From contig JBNLBF010000004.1 of NCBI GenBank assembly GCA_050302475.1, positions 1 through 64,000 on the forward strand: a stretch of 64,000 nucleotides of DNA, given 5' to 3'. Both the position numbers and the translations under genes were made by a program. Of this stretch, positions 18,630 through 27,131 are shown in pieces (the stretch's first letter is position 1; every line of letters starts with the position of its first letter). Under the pieces are notes generated by a model, which did no database searches, was not told the origin of the DNA, and worked only from the letters and a program-made list of their open reading frames with translations. The DNA comes from NORP23 sp050302475. Its GTDB lineage: Bacteria > Pseudomonadota > Alphaproteobacteria > Rhodobacterales > Rhodobacteraceae.

Positions 18630-19778
18630 TTACTGGGTCATCCCATCCCAGAATTTCTTGACTTTGCCAAAGAAATCCGAGGTTTCCGGCGAATTCTCGT
18701 TGCTCAGCTTTTCAAACTCGCGCAGCAGTTCCTTCTGCCGCCCGGTCAGGTTGACCGGGGTTTCCACCGCCAATTCGATATACATATCGCCTGCCCCGGA
18801 CCCGCGCAGCGCTGGCATCCCTTTGCCGCGCAGCCGCAGCTGTTTGCCTGATTGCACACCCGACGGGACCTTCACCCGGGTACGCCCGCCATCCAGCAAC
18901 GGCGCTTCCATCTCTCCACCCATGGCAGCAGTCGTCATCGACACCGGGATGCGGCAATAAAGGTTCTGTCCTTCGCGCTCGAATATCTCGTGCGGGCGGA
19001 CTTCGATAAAGATATACAAATCCCCCGACGGCCCACCGCGCAGACCGGCTTCGCCCTCACCCGCCAGACGGATGCGGGTGCCGGTTTCGACGCCAGCCGG
19101 GATGTTGACGTTCAGGGCGCGGTCTTTCTCCATCCGCCCTTCGCCACCACATTTGGCGCAAGGATTGTTGATGATCTGCCCGCGACCGTGACAGGTCGGG
19201 CAGGTGCGCTCCACTGTAAAGAAGCCCTGCTGTGCGCGAACTTTACCCATCCCCGAACAGGTCGGGCAGCTGGTCGGTTCTGCACCACCTTCGGCACCGG
19301 TTCCGTCGCAGGCATCACACTGGACCGAGGACGGCACATTGATTGACGCCTGTTTGCCGGTATAGGCCTCTTTCAGGTCAATACGCAGATTGTAGCGAAG
19401 ATCGGACCCGCGAGTCGCGCGCTGACCGCGCTGACGTGCGCCGCCGGTGAAGCCGCCAAACAGGTCATCGAACACGTCGGAAAAGGCACTCGCGAAGTCA
19501 GCATGGCCGCCACGGAAGCCACCGCCAGCTCCGGCGCTTGCCCCGGTACCACCTTCGAAAGCGGCATGACCGAACCGGTCGTAAGCGGCTTTCTTTTCAG
19601 GGTCCTTCAGGATGTCATACGCTTCGTTGACTTCCTTGAACTGGTCCTCGGCTGTCGGATTGTCCTTGTTCTGGTCGGGATGCAGGGCTTTTACCTTGCC
19701 GCGATAGGCTTTCTTCAGTTCGTCCGCAGACGCACCTTTGGATACCCCCAAAACTTCGTAATAATCACGCTTTGCCAT
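18630..19778 (-). CDS. dnaJ: Chaperone protein DnaJ
   Basis: Hsp40 co-chaperone that stimulates DnaK ATPase. The 382-residue protein has the J domain (residues 1-70, with HPD at about 35), a Gly/Phe-rich linker (about 75-118), four CxxCxGxG zinc repeats (about 145-215) and the C-terminal substrate-binding domain. It lies 72 bp downstream of dnaK on the same strand, with a hairpin between them. Confidence 0.98.
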   Translation of the reverse strand: MAKRDYYEVLGVSKGASADELKKAYRGKVKALHPDQNKDNPTAEDQFKEVNEAYDILKDPEKKAAYDRFGHAAFEGGTGASAGAGGGFRGGHADFASAFSDVFDDLFGGFTGGARQRGQRATRGSDLRYNLRIDLKEAYTGKQASINVPSSVQCDACDGTGAEGGAEPTSCPTCSGMGKVRAQQGFFTVERTCPTCHGRGQIINNPCAKCGGEGRMEKDRALNVNIPAGVETGTRIRLAGEGEAGLRGGPSGDLYIFIEVRPHEIFEREGQNLYCRIPVSMTTAAMGGEMEAPLLDGGRTRVKVPSGVQSGKQLRLRGKGMPALRGSGAGDMYIELAVETPVNLTGRQKELLREFEKLSNENSPETSDFFGKVKKFWDGMTQ

Positions 19779-19807
19779 CGAAGATCATCCTTTCCGCCAA
19801 CAAAACA

Positions 19808-19830
19808 GCCCGCCCGTCATTGGGCGGGCC
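19808..19830 (-). promoter_or_regulatory. Intercistronic hairpin between dnaK and dnaJ
   Basis: GCCCGCCC and GGGCGGGC form an 8-bp GC stem with a short loop, without a T-run in the dnaK-to-dnaJ direction. It may attenuate dnaJ transcription or stabilise the dnaK message 3' end. Confidence 0.5.
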
Positions 19831-19850
19831 ACTTGTTGGGCGAAGCCTGG

Positions 19851-21761
19851 TTAAGCCTTGTCGCCTTTGTCCAGATCTTCGAAGTCGGCGTCGACAACAT
19901 CGTCATCTGCTTCGGAAGCCGCTTCGCCGTCACCTACTTCACCGCCTTCTTCCTGCTGAGCGGCATAGATCGCCTCACCAAGTTTCATTGCGGATTCGGT
20001 GACGTCCTGCGTGCGGGCTTTGATCGCATCAGCGTCATCGCCTTCCAACGCTTCCTTCAGGTTGGCAATCGACATTTCGATCACTTCAACTGTCGTCGGA
20101 TCAACCTTGTCGCCATGCTCCTCGACGTTTTTCTCCGTCGCGTGGATCAGGGCTTCGGCAGCGTTCTTCGCTTCGACCAGATCACGACGTTCCTTATCGG
20201 ATTCGGCGTTTTCCTCGGCCTCGCGAACCATCGCTTCGATATCCTCATCCGACAGACCGCCAGAGGCCTGGATGGTGATCTTCTGCTCTTTGCCGGTGCC
20301 TTTGTCTTTGGCGGACACGGACACGATACCGTTGGCATCAATGTCAAACGTCACCTCGATCTGCGGCACACCACGCGGGGCGGGCGGGATATTTTCCAGA
20401 TTGAACTGGCCCAACATCTTGTTGTCCTGCGCCATCTCGCGCTCGCCCTGGAATACCCGGATCGTCACAGCGTTCTGGTTATCCTCGGCGGTCGAGAAGA
20501 CCTGCGATTTCTTCGTCGGGATCGTCGTGTTGCGATCGATCAAGCGGGTGAACACGCCACCCAGCGTTTCGATACCCAGCGACAGCGGCGTCACATCCAG
20601 CAACACCACGTCTTTAACGTCGCCCTGAAGGATACCGGCCTGAATAGCGGCACCCATGGCCACAACTTCGTCCGGGTTAACGCCTTTGTGCGGCTCTTTA
20701 CCGAAGAATTTGGTCACTTCTTCCATGACTTTCGGCATACGGGTCATACCGCCAACCAGAACCACCTCGTCAATGTCACCTTTGGACAGGCCAGCATCTT
20801 TCAACGCGGCAGCACAGGGTTTCATCGACTGCGTGATCAGGTCACCCACCAGCGATTCCAGTTTCGCACGGGTCAGTTTCATGACCATGTGCAGCGGCTG
20901 GCTGGTTTTGGGGTCCATGGAAATAAACGGCTGGTTGATTTCCGTCTGCGTGGACGAAGACAATTCGATCTTGGCTTTCTCGGCAGCTTCTTTCAGACGC
21001 TGCAGGGCCATCTTGTCGTTCTTCAGATCGACGCCATGCTCTTTCTTGAATTCGGTCGCCAGATAATCAACGATCCGCATATCGAAGTCTTCACCACCCA
21101 GGAACGTGTCCCCGTTGGTCGATTTCACTTCGAACAGGCCGTCGTCGATTTCCAGGATGGAAACGTCGAACGTACCACCACCAAGGTCATAAACCGCGAT
21201 GGTTTTGCCACCCTCTTTGTCGAGGCCATACGCCAACGCAGCCGCGGTCGGCTCGTTGATGATACGCAGCACTTCGAGGCCAGCGATTTTACCGGCGTCT
21301 TTGGTCGCCTGACGCTGTGCGTCGTTAAAGTAGGCAGGCACGGTGATAACCGCCTGCGAGACTTTCTCGCCCAGATAACCTTCGGCGGTTTCTTTCATTT
21401 TCTGAAGAATGAAGCCCGAGATTTGCGATGGCGAATATTTCTCGCCCTTTACTTCGACCCAGGCATCACCATTGCCACCGTCAACGATGGCATAGGGCAC
21501 GAGGTCCTTGTCTTTCTTCACCATCGGGTCGTCGATACGACGGCCGATCAGGCGTTTGATGGCGAACAGGGTATTTTCCGGGTTGGTCACAGCCTGACGT
21601 TTTGCGGACTGGCCAACCAGTCGCTCGTCATCCGTGAAGCCAACGATCGAAGGTGTAGTACGTGCACCTTCGGAGTTTTCAATTACTTTGGCCTGCGCCC
21701 CATCCATGATGGCAACACAGGAGTTTGTCGTACCAAGGTCAATTCCGATTACTTTCGACAT
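19851..21761 (-). CDS. dnaK: Chaperone protein DnaK (Hsp70)
   Basis: ATP-dependent Hsp70. The 636-residue protein starts MSKVIGIDLGTTNSCVAIM, with the ATPase phosphate loops IAVYDLGGGTFDVS and VVLVGGMTRMP, the linker VLLDVTPLSLGIE, the substrate-binding domain and a C-terminal helical lid ending in an acidic tail (DDDVVDADFEDLDK). An RpoH-type promoter lies about 100 bp upstream. A 761-codon open frame on the opposite strand is a shadow of the strong codon bias. Confidence 0.99.
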   Translation of the reverse strand: MSKVIGIDLGTTNSCVAIMDGAQAKVIENSEGARTTPSIVGFTDDERLVGQSAKRQAVTNPENTLFAIKRLIGRRIDDPMVKKDKDLVPYAIVDGGNGDAWVEVKGEKYSPSQISGFILQKMKETAEGYLGEKVSQAVITVPAYFNDAQRQATKDAGKIAGLEVLRIINEPTAAALAYGLDKEGGKTIAVYDLGGGTFDVSILEIDDGLFEVKSTNGDTFLGGEDFDMRIVDYLATEFKKEHGVDLKNDKMALQRLKEAAEKAKIELSSSTQTEINQPFISMDPKTSQPLHMVMKLTRAKLESLVGDLITQSMKPCAAALKDAGLSKGDIDEVVLVGGMTRMPKVMEEVTKFFGKEPHKGVNPDEVVAMGAAIQAGILQGDVKDVVLLDVTPLSLGIETLGGVFTRLIDRNTTIPTKKSQVFSTAEDNQNAVTIRVFQGEREMAQDNKMLGQFNLENIPPAPRGVPQIEVTFDIDANGIVSVSAKDKGTGKEQKITIQASGGLSDEDIEAMVREAEENAESDKERRDLVEAKNAAEALIHATEKNVEEHGDKVDPTTVEVIEMSIANLKEALEGDDADAIKARTQDVTESAMKLGEAIYAAQQEEGGEVGDGEAASEADDDVVDADFEDLDKGDKA

Positions 21762-21862
21762 GCGTCTTCCTTTCTTGCGGCGATATGAGGTTCGGGTCCG
21801 CTCCGGCCCCCAAGCCTCTTCCCATTTTGTCAGACTCCCCGAAGGGATGTTGTTGCTGCGCT

Positions 21863-21891
21863 ATATAGGTGGGCGGTCAGGGGCCTGCAAG
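21863..21891 (-). promoter_or_regulatory. dnaK: RpoH-type heat-shock promoter of dnaK
   Basis: On the minus strand CTTG, 18 bp, CCTATAT matches the alphaproteobacterial heat-shock promoter pattern (CTTG, 17-18 bp, CYTATNT). It lies about 100 bp before the dnaK start in the 178-bp gap to the thioesterase gene. Confidence 0.75.
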
Positions 21892-21939
21892 CGGCTGGCA
21901 CCCCATTTTTTATCGTTTTCGTGACAGTTTTTGCTGATC

Positions 21940-22326
21940 TCAGGATGGCTTGGGCGGTAAGGGGCGTTTTGCCCCGTCCTCGCCAATCGCGACATAGATG
22001 AAAGTTGCCTCCGTCACGCGGATTTTTTCCAGCTTCGGACGCCGCGTGGACCACACTTCTACCTCCACATGCATGGAGGTTGTCCCCTCTTTCACCAGTT
22101 TTGCGTAAATTGACACCAGATCACCGACGGCAACAGGTCGGTGAAAAACCATCGAGTCCACAGCAACGGTCACAATCTTCCCTTGCGCCCGGGCATATGC
22201 CGGGATCGAGGCCCCCAGATCCATCTGCGACATGATCCAGCCGCCAAAAATATCCCCGTTGTAATTGGTGTCCGCGGGCATGGCGACAGTTTGCAGGACA
22301 AGCTGTCCCTCAGGCGTTTCCGACAT
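21940..22326 (-). CDS. Acyl-CoA thioesterase (YciA/BACH-like hotdog)
   Basis: A 128-residue single hotdog-domain thioesterase. GDIFGGWIMSQMDLGASI (about residues 20-37) carries the conserved acidic active-site region, and VTVAVDSMVFHRPVAVGDLVSIYA follows, as in YciA-type acyl-CoA hydrolases. It is cytoplasmic. Its start overlaps the end of the ABC permease gene by 1 base, but no functional link to glycan export is evident. Confidence 0.9.
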   Translation of the reverse strand: MSETPEGQLVLQTVAMPADTNYNGDIFGGWIMSQMDLGASIPAYARAQGKIVTVAVDSMVFHRPVAVGDLVSIYAKLVKEGTTSMHVEVEVWSTRRPKLEKIRVTEATFIYVAIGEDGAKRPLPPKPS

Positions 22327-23159
22327 CAGAGCATCGACCTCTTACCCCAGCTAGCGCTCATATGCCGACGCAGCCAGTATTCAACCAGCAGCGCAATCAA
22401 CGTCGCCGCAAGAATAAAATGAAGCGGGTAATCCATATTGGAGTTTCTCGGGAAATAGTTCACGAAGACCGCCCCTCTCGCCTGATCAATCGCGTGGAAT
22501 AGCGGATTCCAATCAAACCAGCTGACCATTGATGCGCCCATGTAATTTGCCGGCATCATTTTGCCGCTGGTGATAAGATTGGCACGCCGATAGACCAACG
22601 ACAGCATCTGAACAAGTTTCGGCGCAAATGGTCGCGCGACCAGAAACAGCAACCCGACGGCGACACCGCTACCCCAGGCATACAGGAAAGGCAGAAGCGC
22701 CCCGATGGGATCGTGAATCTCGATCCCGCCTCTAATGACATGTAGTCCGAACAAAATGATAATCAGCGACAGCACTTGCAGATACAATTGTGTGAACGCC
22801 GTTGTCAGAATTGCCAGAAACGTGTTCATCGGGGCATGCATCATCATCGGATCGGTTGGGCGCGCAGACCCGGCAACCGTATTCACAGCGGTGTTGTGCA
22901 TGATGAACAGGAAGATCCCTGACAACAAATACAGCACGAAATCCCCGCGTATCGCCATACCGCGGAGTCCCAGAACGGAAAACATCACGAAGAATATCGC
23001 AAGCATCGCAAGGTTTTGCGCAACGACCAGCAGCAGACCAAGCGTTGCGTTACCACTCTTTTTGCGAACGTCGCGGACGATGGAATGATAGAGCAGCTCC
23101 ATAAAGGAGAACGTAACCGACAGTAGGTTCCGATGAACTTTGGGTTTCGTCAGAAGCAC
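22326..23159 (-). CDS. ABC-2 type polysaccharide export permease (KpsM/Wzm-like)
   Basis: A 277-residue inner-membrane permease with six predicted transmembrane helices, the layout of KpsM-type capsule or O-antigen exporters. The start is a GTG at 23159; an in-frame ATG at 23102 would lose the N-terminal amphipathic segment usual in the family. It faces away from the cysQ-kdsB-glycosyltransferase genes, across an 87-bp divergent region. The partner ATPase is not in the window, so it must be encoded elsewhere or the permease serves another system. Confidence 0.82.
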   Translation of the reverse strand: MLLTKPKVHRNLLSVTFSFMELLYHSIVRDVRKKSGNATLGLLLVVAQNLAMLAIFFVMFSVLGLRGMAIRGDFVLYLLSGIFLFIMHNTAVNTVAGSARPTDPMMMHAPMNTFLAILTTAFTQLYLQVLSLIIILFGLHVIRGGIEIHDPIGALLPFLYAWGSGVAVGLLFLVARPFAPKLVQMLSLVYRRANLITSGKMMPANYMGASMVSWFDWNPLFHAIDQARGAVFVNYFPRNSNMDYPLHFILAATLIALLVEYWLRRHMSASWGKRSML

Positions 23160-23178
23160 GGGTTCAGCTCCAAATCAC

Positions 23179-23193
23179 GGGGCATCTTGCCCC
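23179..23193. repeat. Short perfect stem-loop in the divergent permease/cysQ region
   Basis: GGGGCA/TGCCCC around a 3-nt loop, 20 bp upstream of the permease start on the minus strand. No T-run follows on either side, so it is not a typical terminator; it could be an operator or leader structure. Confidence 0.4.
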
Positions 23194-23246
23194 TTGTCTA
23201 TAGTCTGTCCATAAAGGCATCGCAGATATTAATAAAGGGCTGACAA

Positions 23247-24041
23247 ATGTCGAATGAAATGATCGTGCGTACAATCCGGCGGCTTGCACTGCAGGCTGGC
23301 GAGAAAATTATGGAAATTTATAACGCGGATTCTTTCGATGTGGAGCTGAAATCAGATAACAGTCCGGTCACGGTTGCCGATCAGGCAGCAGATGCCCTGA
23401 TTTATGCCGGATTGACCGAAGCCTTCCCCGACATTCCTATCGTGACCGAAGAACAAAGCGACAGCCACTCAGTGCAGTCTGATCGTTTTTTTATCGTAGA
23501 CCCGTTGGATGGAACAAAGGAATTTATCCATAAGCGCGGCGATTTTACCGTGAATATTGCCCTGATCGAAAACGGCATTCCTACACTTGGCGTTGTTTAT
23601 GCCCCGGCCAAAAACCGTCTGTTTTATACCGATAAGGATGGGGCCTCCGTCGAAGAGGACTCACCGCAATTGGACGCAGTCGGATCCCTCAAACGGCTGA
23701 GCGTTAGCAATGCTGACAATACCGCGCTGGTTGTCGTTGCGTCGAAATCTCATCGGGATCAGGCAACGGACGACTACATCGGCAAATATTCGGTTAAAGA
23801 GTTCCAAAGCGCCGGTTCATCCCTGAAATTCTGTCTTGTCGCCACGGGGGAGGCAGACCTCTACCCGCGGTTAGGCCGGACTATGGAATGGGATACCGCA
23901 GCCGGGCATGCTGTATTGTTGGGCGCCGGTGGCAAGGTCGTGCGTTTCGACACGCATGAACCCCTGACATATGGCAAACCAATTTTCGAAAACCCGTTTT
24001 TCATTGCCTCCGCACCCTCCGTTTCGCTGAAGGCCGCCTAA
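23247..24041 (+). CDS. cysQ: 3'(2'),5'-bisphosphate nucleotidase CysQ
   Basis: Magnesium-dependent phosphatase of the inositol monophosphatase superfamily that converts PAP to AMP. The 264-residue protein has VTEEQSD (metal ligand Glu), VDPLDGTKEFIH (residues about 86-97, the lithium-sensitive phosphatase signature) and WDTAAGHAVLLGAGG near the C-terminus. PAP is the by-product of PAPS-dependent sulfotransfer, so its position at the head of a locus that also holds a sulfotransferase is suggestive. kdsB begins directly after the stop. Confidence 0.93.
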   Translation: MSNEMIVRTIRRLALQAGEKIMEIYNADSFDVELKSDNSPVTVADQAADALIYAGLTEAFPDIPIVTEEQSDSHSVQSDRFFIVDPLDGTKEFIHKRGDFTVNIALIENGIPTLGVVYAPAKNRLFYTDKDGASVEEDSPQLDAVGSLKRLSVSNADNTALVVVASKSHRDQATDDYIGKYSVKEFQSAGSSLKFCLVATGEADLYPRLGRTMEWDTAAGHAVLLGAGGKVVRFDTHEPLTYGKPIFENPFFIASAPSVSLKAA

Positions 24042-24839
24042 ATGCCAACCCTGATCGCCATCCCAGCGAGATATGCCTCCACCCGATTTCCGGGTAAACC
24101 CTTGCAACCGCTCAAAGGGGCAACCGGCATTTCGAAAACCCTCATCGAACGCAGCTGGAAAGCCGCCCTTGAAGTGGATGGCGCAGACAGGGTCGTCGTC
24201 ACCACGGATGATGACAGAATTCGAGACGTTGCCGAAGGGTTCGGTGCAGACGTGGTAATGACATCGTCCGCCTGTCGAAATGGGACAGAGCGTTGCGCCG
24301 AGGTCGCTGCGCAATGCCCGGACTATGACATTATCGTCAATCTGCAAGGTGACGCCCCCCTGACACCTCCGTGGTTCGTCGAACCTCTGATTACGTCCCT
24401 TCGTGACACTCAGGAAATCTCGGTGGCGACACCTGTGCTTCGTTGTGATGCGGAAACGGTGAATAGCTTTGTGGAAGATCGCAAACATGATCGGGTCGGC
24501 GGCACGACAGCCGTTTTTGATCGCAATAACAACGCCATGTATTTTTCCAAGGAGGTCATTCCCTACACCGGAAAACAGTTCGCGGAAGGTGAAACGGTGC
24601 CGGTGTTTCATCATGTTGGTGTTTACGCCTATCACGCCGACGCTTTGCGCGAATATATCAAGTGGCCCGAAGGCTGGCTGGAACAGAATGAAGGTCTGGA
24701 ACAGCTGCGTTTCATGGAAAACGGGGCCGTCGTGAAATGCGTCGAAGTGAGTGCCAAGGGTCGTAAATTCTGGGAACTTAACAATCCGGTAGATGTCAGC
24801 AGGATCGAAAAAATTATGCAAGAACAAGGGATTGAGTAG
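24042..24839 (+). CDS. kdsB: 3-deoxy-manno-octulosonate cytidylyltransferase
   Basis: Activates Kdo as CMP-Kdo for lipid A-core or capsule linkers. The 265-residue protein has the N-terminal nucleotide loop IPARYASTRFPGKPL (residues 6-20), VVTTDDDRI, NLQGDAPL and a C-terminal KFWELNNPVDVSRIE. It starts immediately after cysQ, and the next gene begins in the last base of its stop codon. Together with kdsD (37.0 kb) it indicates Kdo supply encoded locally. Confidence 0.94.
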   Translation: MPTLIAIPARYASTRFPGKPLQPLKGATGISKTLIERSWKAALEVDGADRVVVTTDDDRIRDVAEGFGADVVMTSSACRNGTERCAEVAAQCPDYDIIVNLQGDAPLTPPWFVEPLITSLRDTQEISVATPVLRCDAETVNSFVEDRKHDRVGGTTAVFDRNNNAMYFSKEVIPYTGKQFAEGETVPVFHHVGVYAYHADALREYIKWPEGWLEQNEGLEQLRFMENGAVVKCVEVSAKGRKFWELNNPVDVSRIEKIMQEQGIE

Positions 24840-26149
24840 TGAGCCCGCCTTCGGTCAGCGTGGTGATTGTAAGTCATTCCCGCCCGTCTGATCTGAAAGA
24901 TTGTATCGCTTCGCTGGCACATCAGACCTATGAGAATTTCGAAGTGGTCGTAGTGGCGGATTATCAACCGGATATTTTCCCTGAATCCTATAAGTTCGCC
25001 GAACTGTCCGAACAGAATATTTCCCGTGCGCGGAATATCGGAATATCTTTGGCGGCCGGAGAGATCATCGCTTTTTGTGACGATGACGCCCGGCCCGATC
25101 CCGTTTGGCTGGAACGGATGGTTGTTCCGTTTCAGCTGGAAAACATCGCCTCGGCGGCAGGGTTTTCGCGCGGTCGCAACGGGTTTTCGCTACAGTGGCA
25201 CGGATACCGATTTGATCGCCGGGGCGCGGACTTACCGCTTACACCCGAACCGTCGCCGCCATACACTGTGTACCCGGCCGACCCGGAAACTCCGGTCAAG
25301 CTCATCGGTACAAACATGGCCATTCGACGGGCTGCGTTGGAACAGGTCGGGGGATTTGATGAAAGTTATCGCTTCTATCACGAAGAAACAGACCTGAAGC
25401 TTCGTCTTGACCTTGCGGGCTACAGTTGCGCGATTGTCCCTGAAGCCCAGATTCACCACGTATTTGCCGCCAGTCCACGCCGGCGCGCTGATCGGGTTCC
25501 GACAGATCTAAGCGAAATCGCCGCGAGTGCTGCGTATTTCATCAACCGATACAGCTCGGATTTTGCGGCTGACGTAGAGAGATTTCGAAACCTTCGCAAG
25601 ACGTGGCTCTCCAGGCTGATACGGCGAAAAGCGATTACCAAGGAAGAGTTTGCCAAACTCTCGCACGATCTGGATACCGGGATCGAAGCGGGAAAAGCGC
25701 GGCAGCAACAACTTGCGACGCTCGATGCCGCCCCACAGCCGTTTTTACCGTTTTCACCCCGCTTTACGCCTCACGTCGTGGTCGTGGCCCGGTATTCACA
25801 AATCAAATGGGCGCGGGCATTGGCAAGGTCGTTGGAAAAGAACGGCGTCAGCGTGAGCGTGATCCATATCCGTGCGAGTTACAAATCCTTCAGGGCGCGT
25901 TTTGACACTGGAATATGGATGTTCGCAGGGGGGGTATGGGGCAAAATAGATAGAAACAAATCTAGACCAATTTTAACCAATTCGCAAAAACGCCTTTCAG
26001 AAATTCTTCAACATGTGAATAATATACATCCTGTAAACCTAGTCGTTTCAAAGAAACCGGGTGACTTCAGTTCCAAGAATGGCAAGTTTTTGCCTCTGAA
26101 TGGTCTAAAAGTTGATCTAGTTCGTGCAAATGACACAGTGATGAGTTAA
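24839..26149 (+). CDS. Family 2 glycosyltransferase with an extra C-terminal region
   Basis: A 436-residue protein starting with GTG at 24839, sharing one base with the kdsB stop. Residues 1-225 form a GT2 domain: SVVIVSHSRPSDLKDCI at the start, CDDDARPDP as the DxD-type metal site, and GGFDESYRFYHEETDLKLRL as the acceptor-side ExD motif. Residues about 300-436 look like the start of a second domain (PHVVVVARYSQIKWARAL), as if a GT4-like fold began and stopped. The final 250 bp are much richer in A and T than the rest, so a truncated or replaced 3' end is possible. It is probably involved in glycan assembly on the inner face of the membrane. Confidence 0.82.
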   Translation: MSPPSVSVVIVSHSRPSDLKDCIASLAHQTYENFEVVVVADYQPDIFPESYKFAELSEQNISRARNIGISLAAGEIIAFCDDDARPDPVWLERMVVPFQLENIASAAGFSRGRNGFSLQWHGYRFDRRGADLPLTPEPSPPYTVYPADPETPVKLIGTNMAIRRAALEQVGGFDESYRFYHEETDLKLRLDLAGYSCAIVPEAQIHHVFAASPRRRADRVPTDLSEIAASAAYFINRYSSDFAADVERFRNLRKTWLSRLIRRKAITKEEFAKLSHDLDTGIEAGKARQQQLATLDAAPQPFLPFSPRFTPHVVVVARYSQIKWARALARSLEKNGVSVSVIHIRASYKSFRARFDTGIWMFAGGVWGKIDRNKSRPILTNSQKRLSEILQHVNNIHPVNLVVSKKPGDFSSKNGKFLPLNGLKVDLVRANDTVMS

Positions 26150-26223
26150 TGAAACCGTAACGAATAAAAGGTTGGGCAGTTTGGCTAGCAGAAATAATCG
26201 CTGACCCAATGAGATGAGGGCTC

Positions 26224-27117
26224 ATGAAACGTAGAGTGACAAAAGCAATCTTCCCGGTCGCCGGGTTGGGTACGCGGTTTTTGCCGGCCACCAAGTCAAT
26301 TCCCAAGGAAATCATGACATTGGTTGATCGCCCGTTGATCCAATACGCGATCGACGAGGCAAGAGACGCTGGCATCAAGGAATTTATTTTTGTCACTGCG
26401 AAAGGGAAAGGGGCACTTGAAGACTATTTCGACGCCGCCCCCGAACTTGAAAAGCAGCTTCGTCGCAAAAACAAAGTCGATCTGCTGAAAGAATTGCGTG
26501 CAACGGATATGGACAGCGGCGCGATCGCCTATATCCGCCAACGTCAGGCGCTGGGTCTTGGCCACGCCGTGTGGTGTGCACGTCGTCTCATCGGAAATGA
26601 ACCGTTTGCCGTTGTTCTGCCGGACGATGTGATCGCAGCGGAAAAACCCTGCCTCACCCAGATGGTCGAACAATATAGTGCCACTCCCGGCAATATTATT
26701 GCCGCCATGGAAGTCCCGATGAGCAAGGTAAACGCCTACGGAATTCTGGCCCCGTCCGAAGATATGGGCACCATCGTGTCCGTCAAAGACATGGCCGAAA
26801 AACCCGAAGCCGAAGACGCACCTTCAAATCTGGCAGCTATCGGCCGCTATATCCTTGAACCCGATATCCTGAACCGCCTGAACACAATTAAAAAAGGCGC
26901 TGGCGGAGAAATTCAGCTGACTGACGCCATCGCGCAAGAGGCGCGTGAAGGCGGAACCGTTTACGGGTATCGCTTCAACGGACAGCGTTACGATTGCGGA
27001 TCAAAAATCGGATATCTTCAGGCAACAATCGCGTTTGGGCTGGCACGCGACGATCTGCGCGAGGAATTGTCGCAATTCCTCGACACCGTGAACAACATTC
27101 GTCGTGCCGCTGAATAA
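26224..27117 (+). CDS. galU: UTP-glucose-1-phosphate uridylyltransferase
   Basis: Makes UDP-glucose. The 297-residue protein has the nucleotidyltransferase signature FPVAGLGTRFLPATKSIPKE (residues 10-29), LGLGHAVWCA, VLPDDVI and the C-terminal sugar-site DCGSKIGYLQA. The ATG is preceded by GATGAGGGCTC, 74 bp after the GT2 gene, and galE follows after 14 bp. Its product is the substrate for GalE and probably for the nearby glycosyltransferases. Confidence 0.97.
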   Translation: MKRRVTKAIFPVAGLGTRFLPATKSIPKEIMTLVDRPLIQYAIDEARDAGIKEFIFVTAKGKGALEDYFDAAPELEKQLRRKNKVDLLKELRATDMDSGAIAYIRQRQALGLGHAVWCARRLIGNEPFAVVLPDDVIAAEKPCLTQMVEQYSATPGNIIAAMEVPMSKVNAYGILAPSEDMGTIVSVKDMAEKPEAEDAPSNLAAIGRYILEPDILNRLNTIKKGAGGEIQLTDAIAQEAREGGTVYGYRFNGQRYDCGSKIGYLQATIAFGLARDDLREELSQFLDTVNNIRRAAE

Positions 27118-27131
27118 ACCGGAATACTGAC

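Noticed and set aside
19503..21788. 761-codon open frame on the plus strand opposite dnaJ and dnaK
   Set aside because: It is antisense to two certain genes, has no ribosome site, and its composition follows from the codon bias of dnaK and dnaJ. Treated as a shadow.
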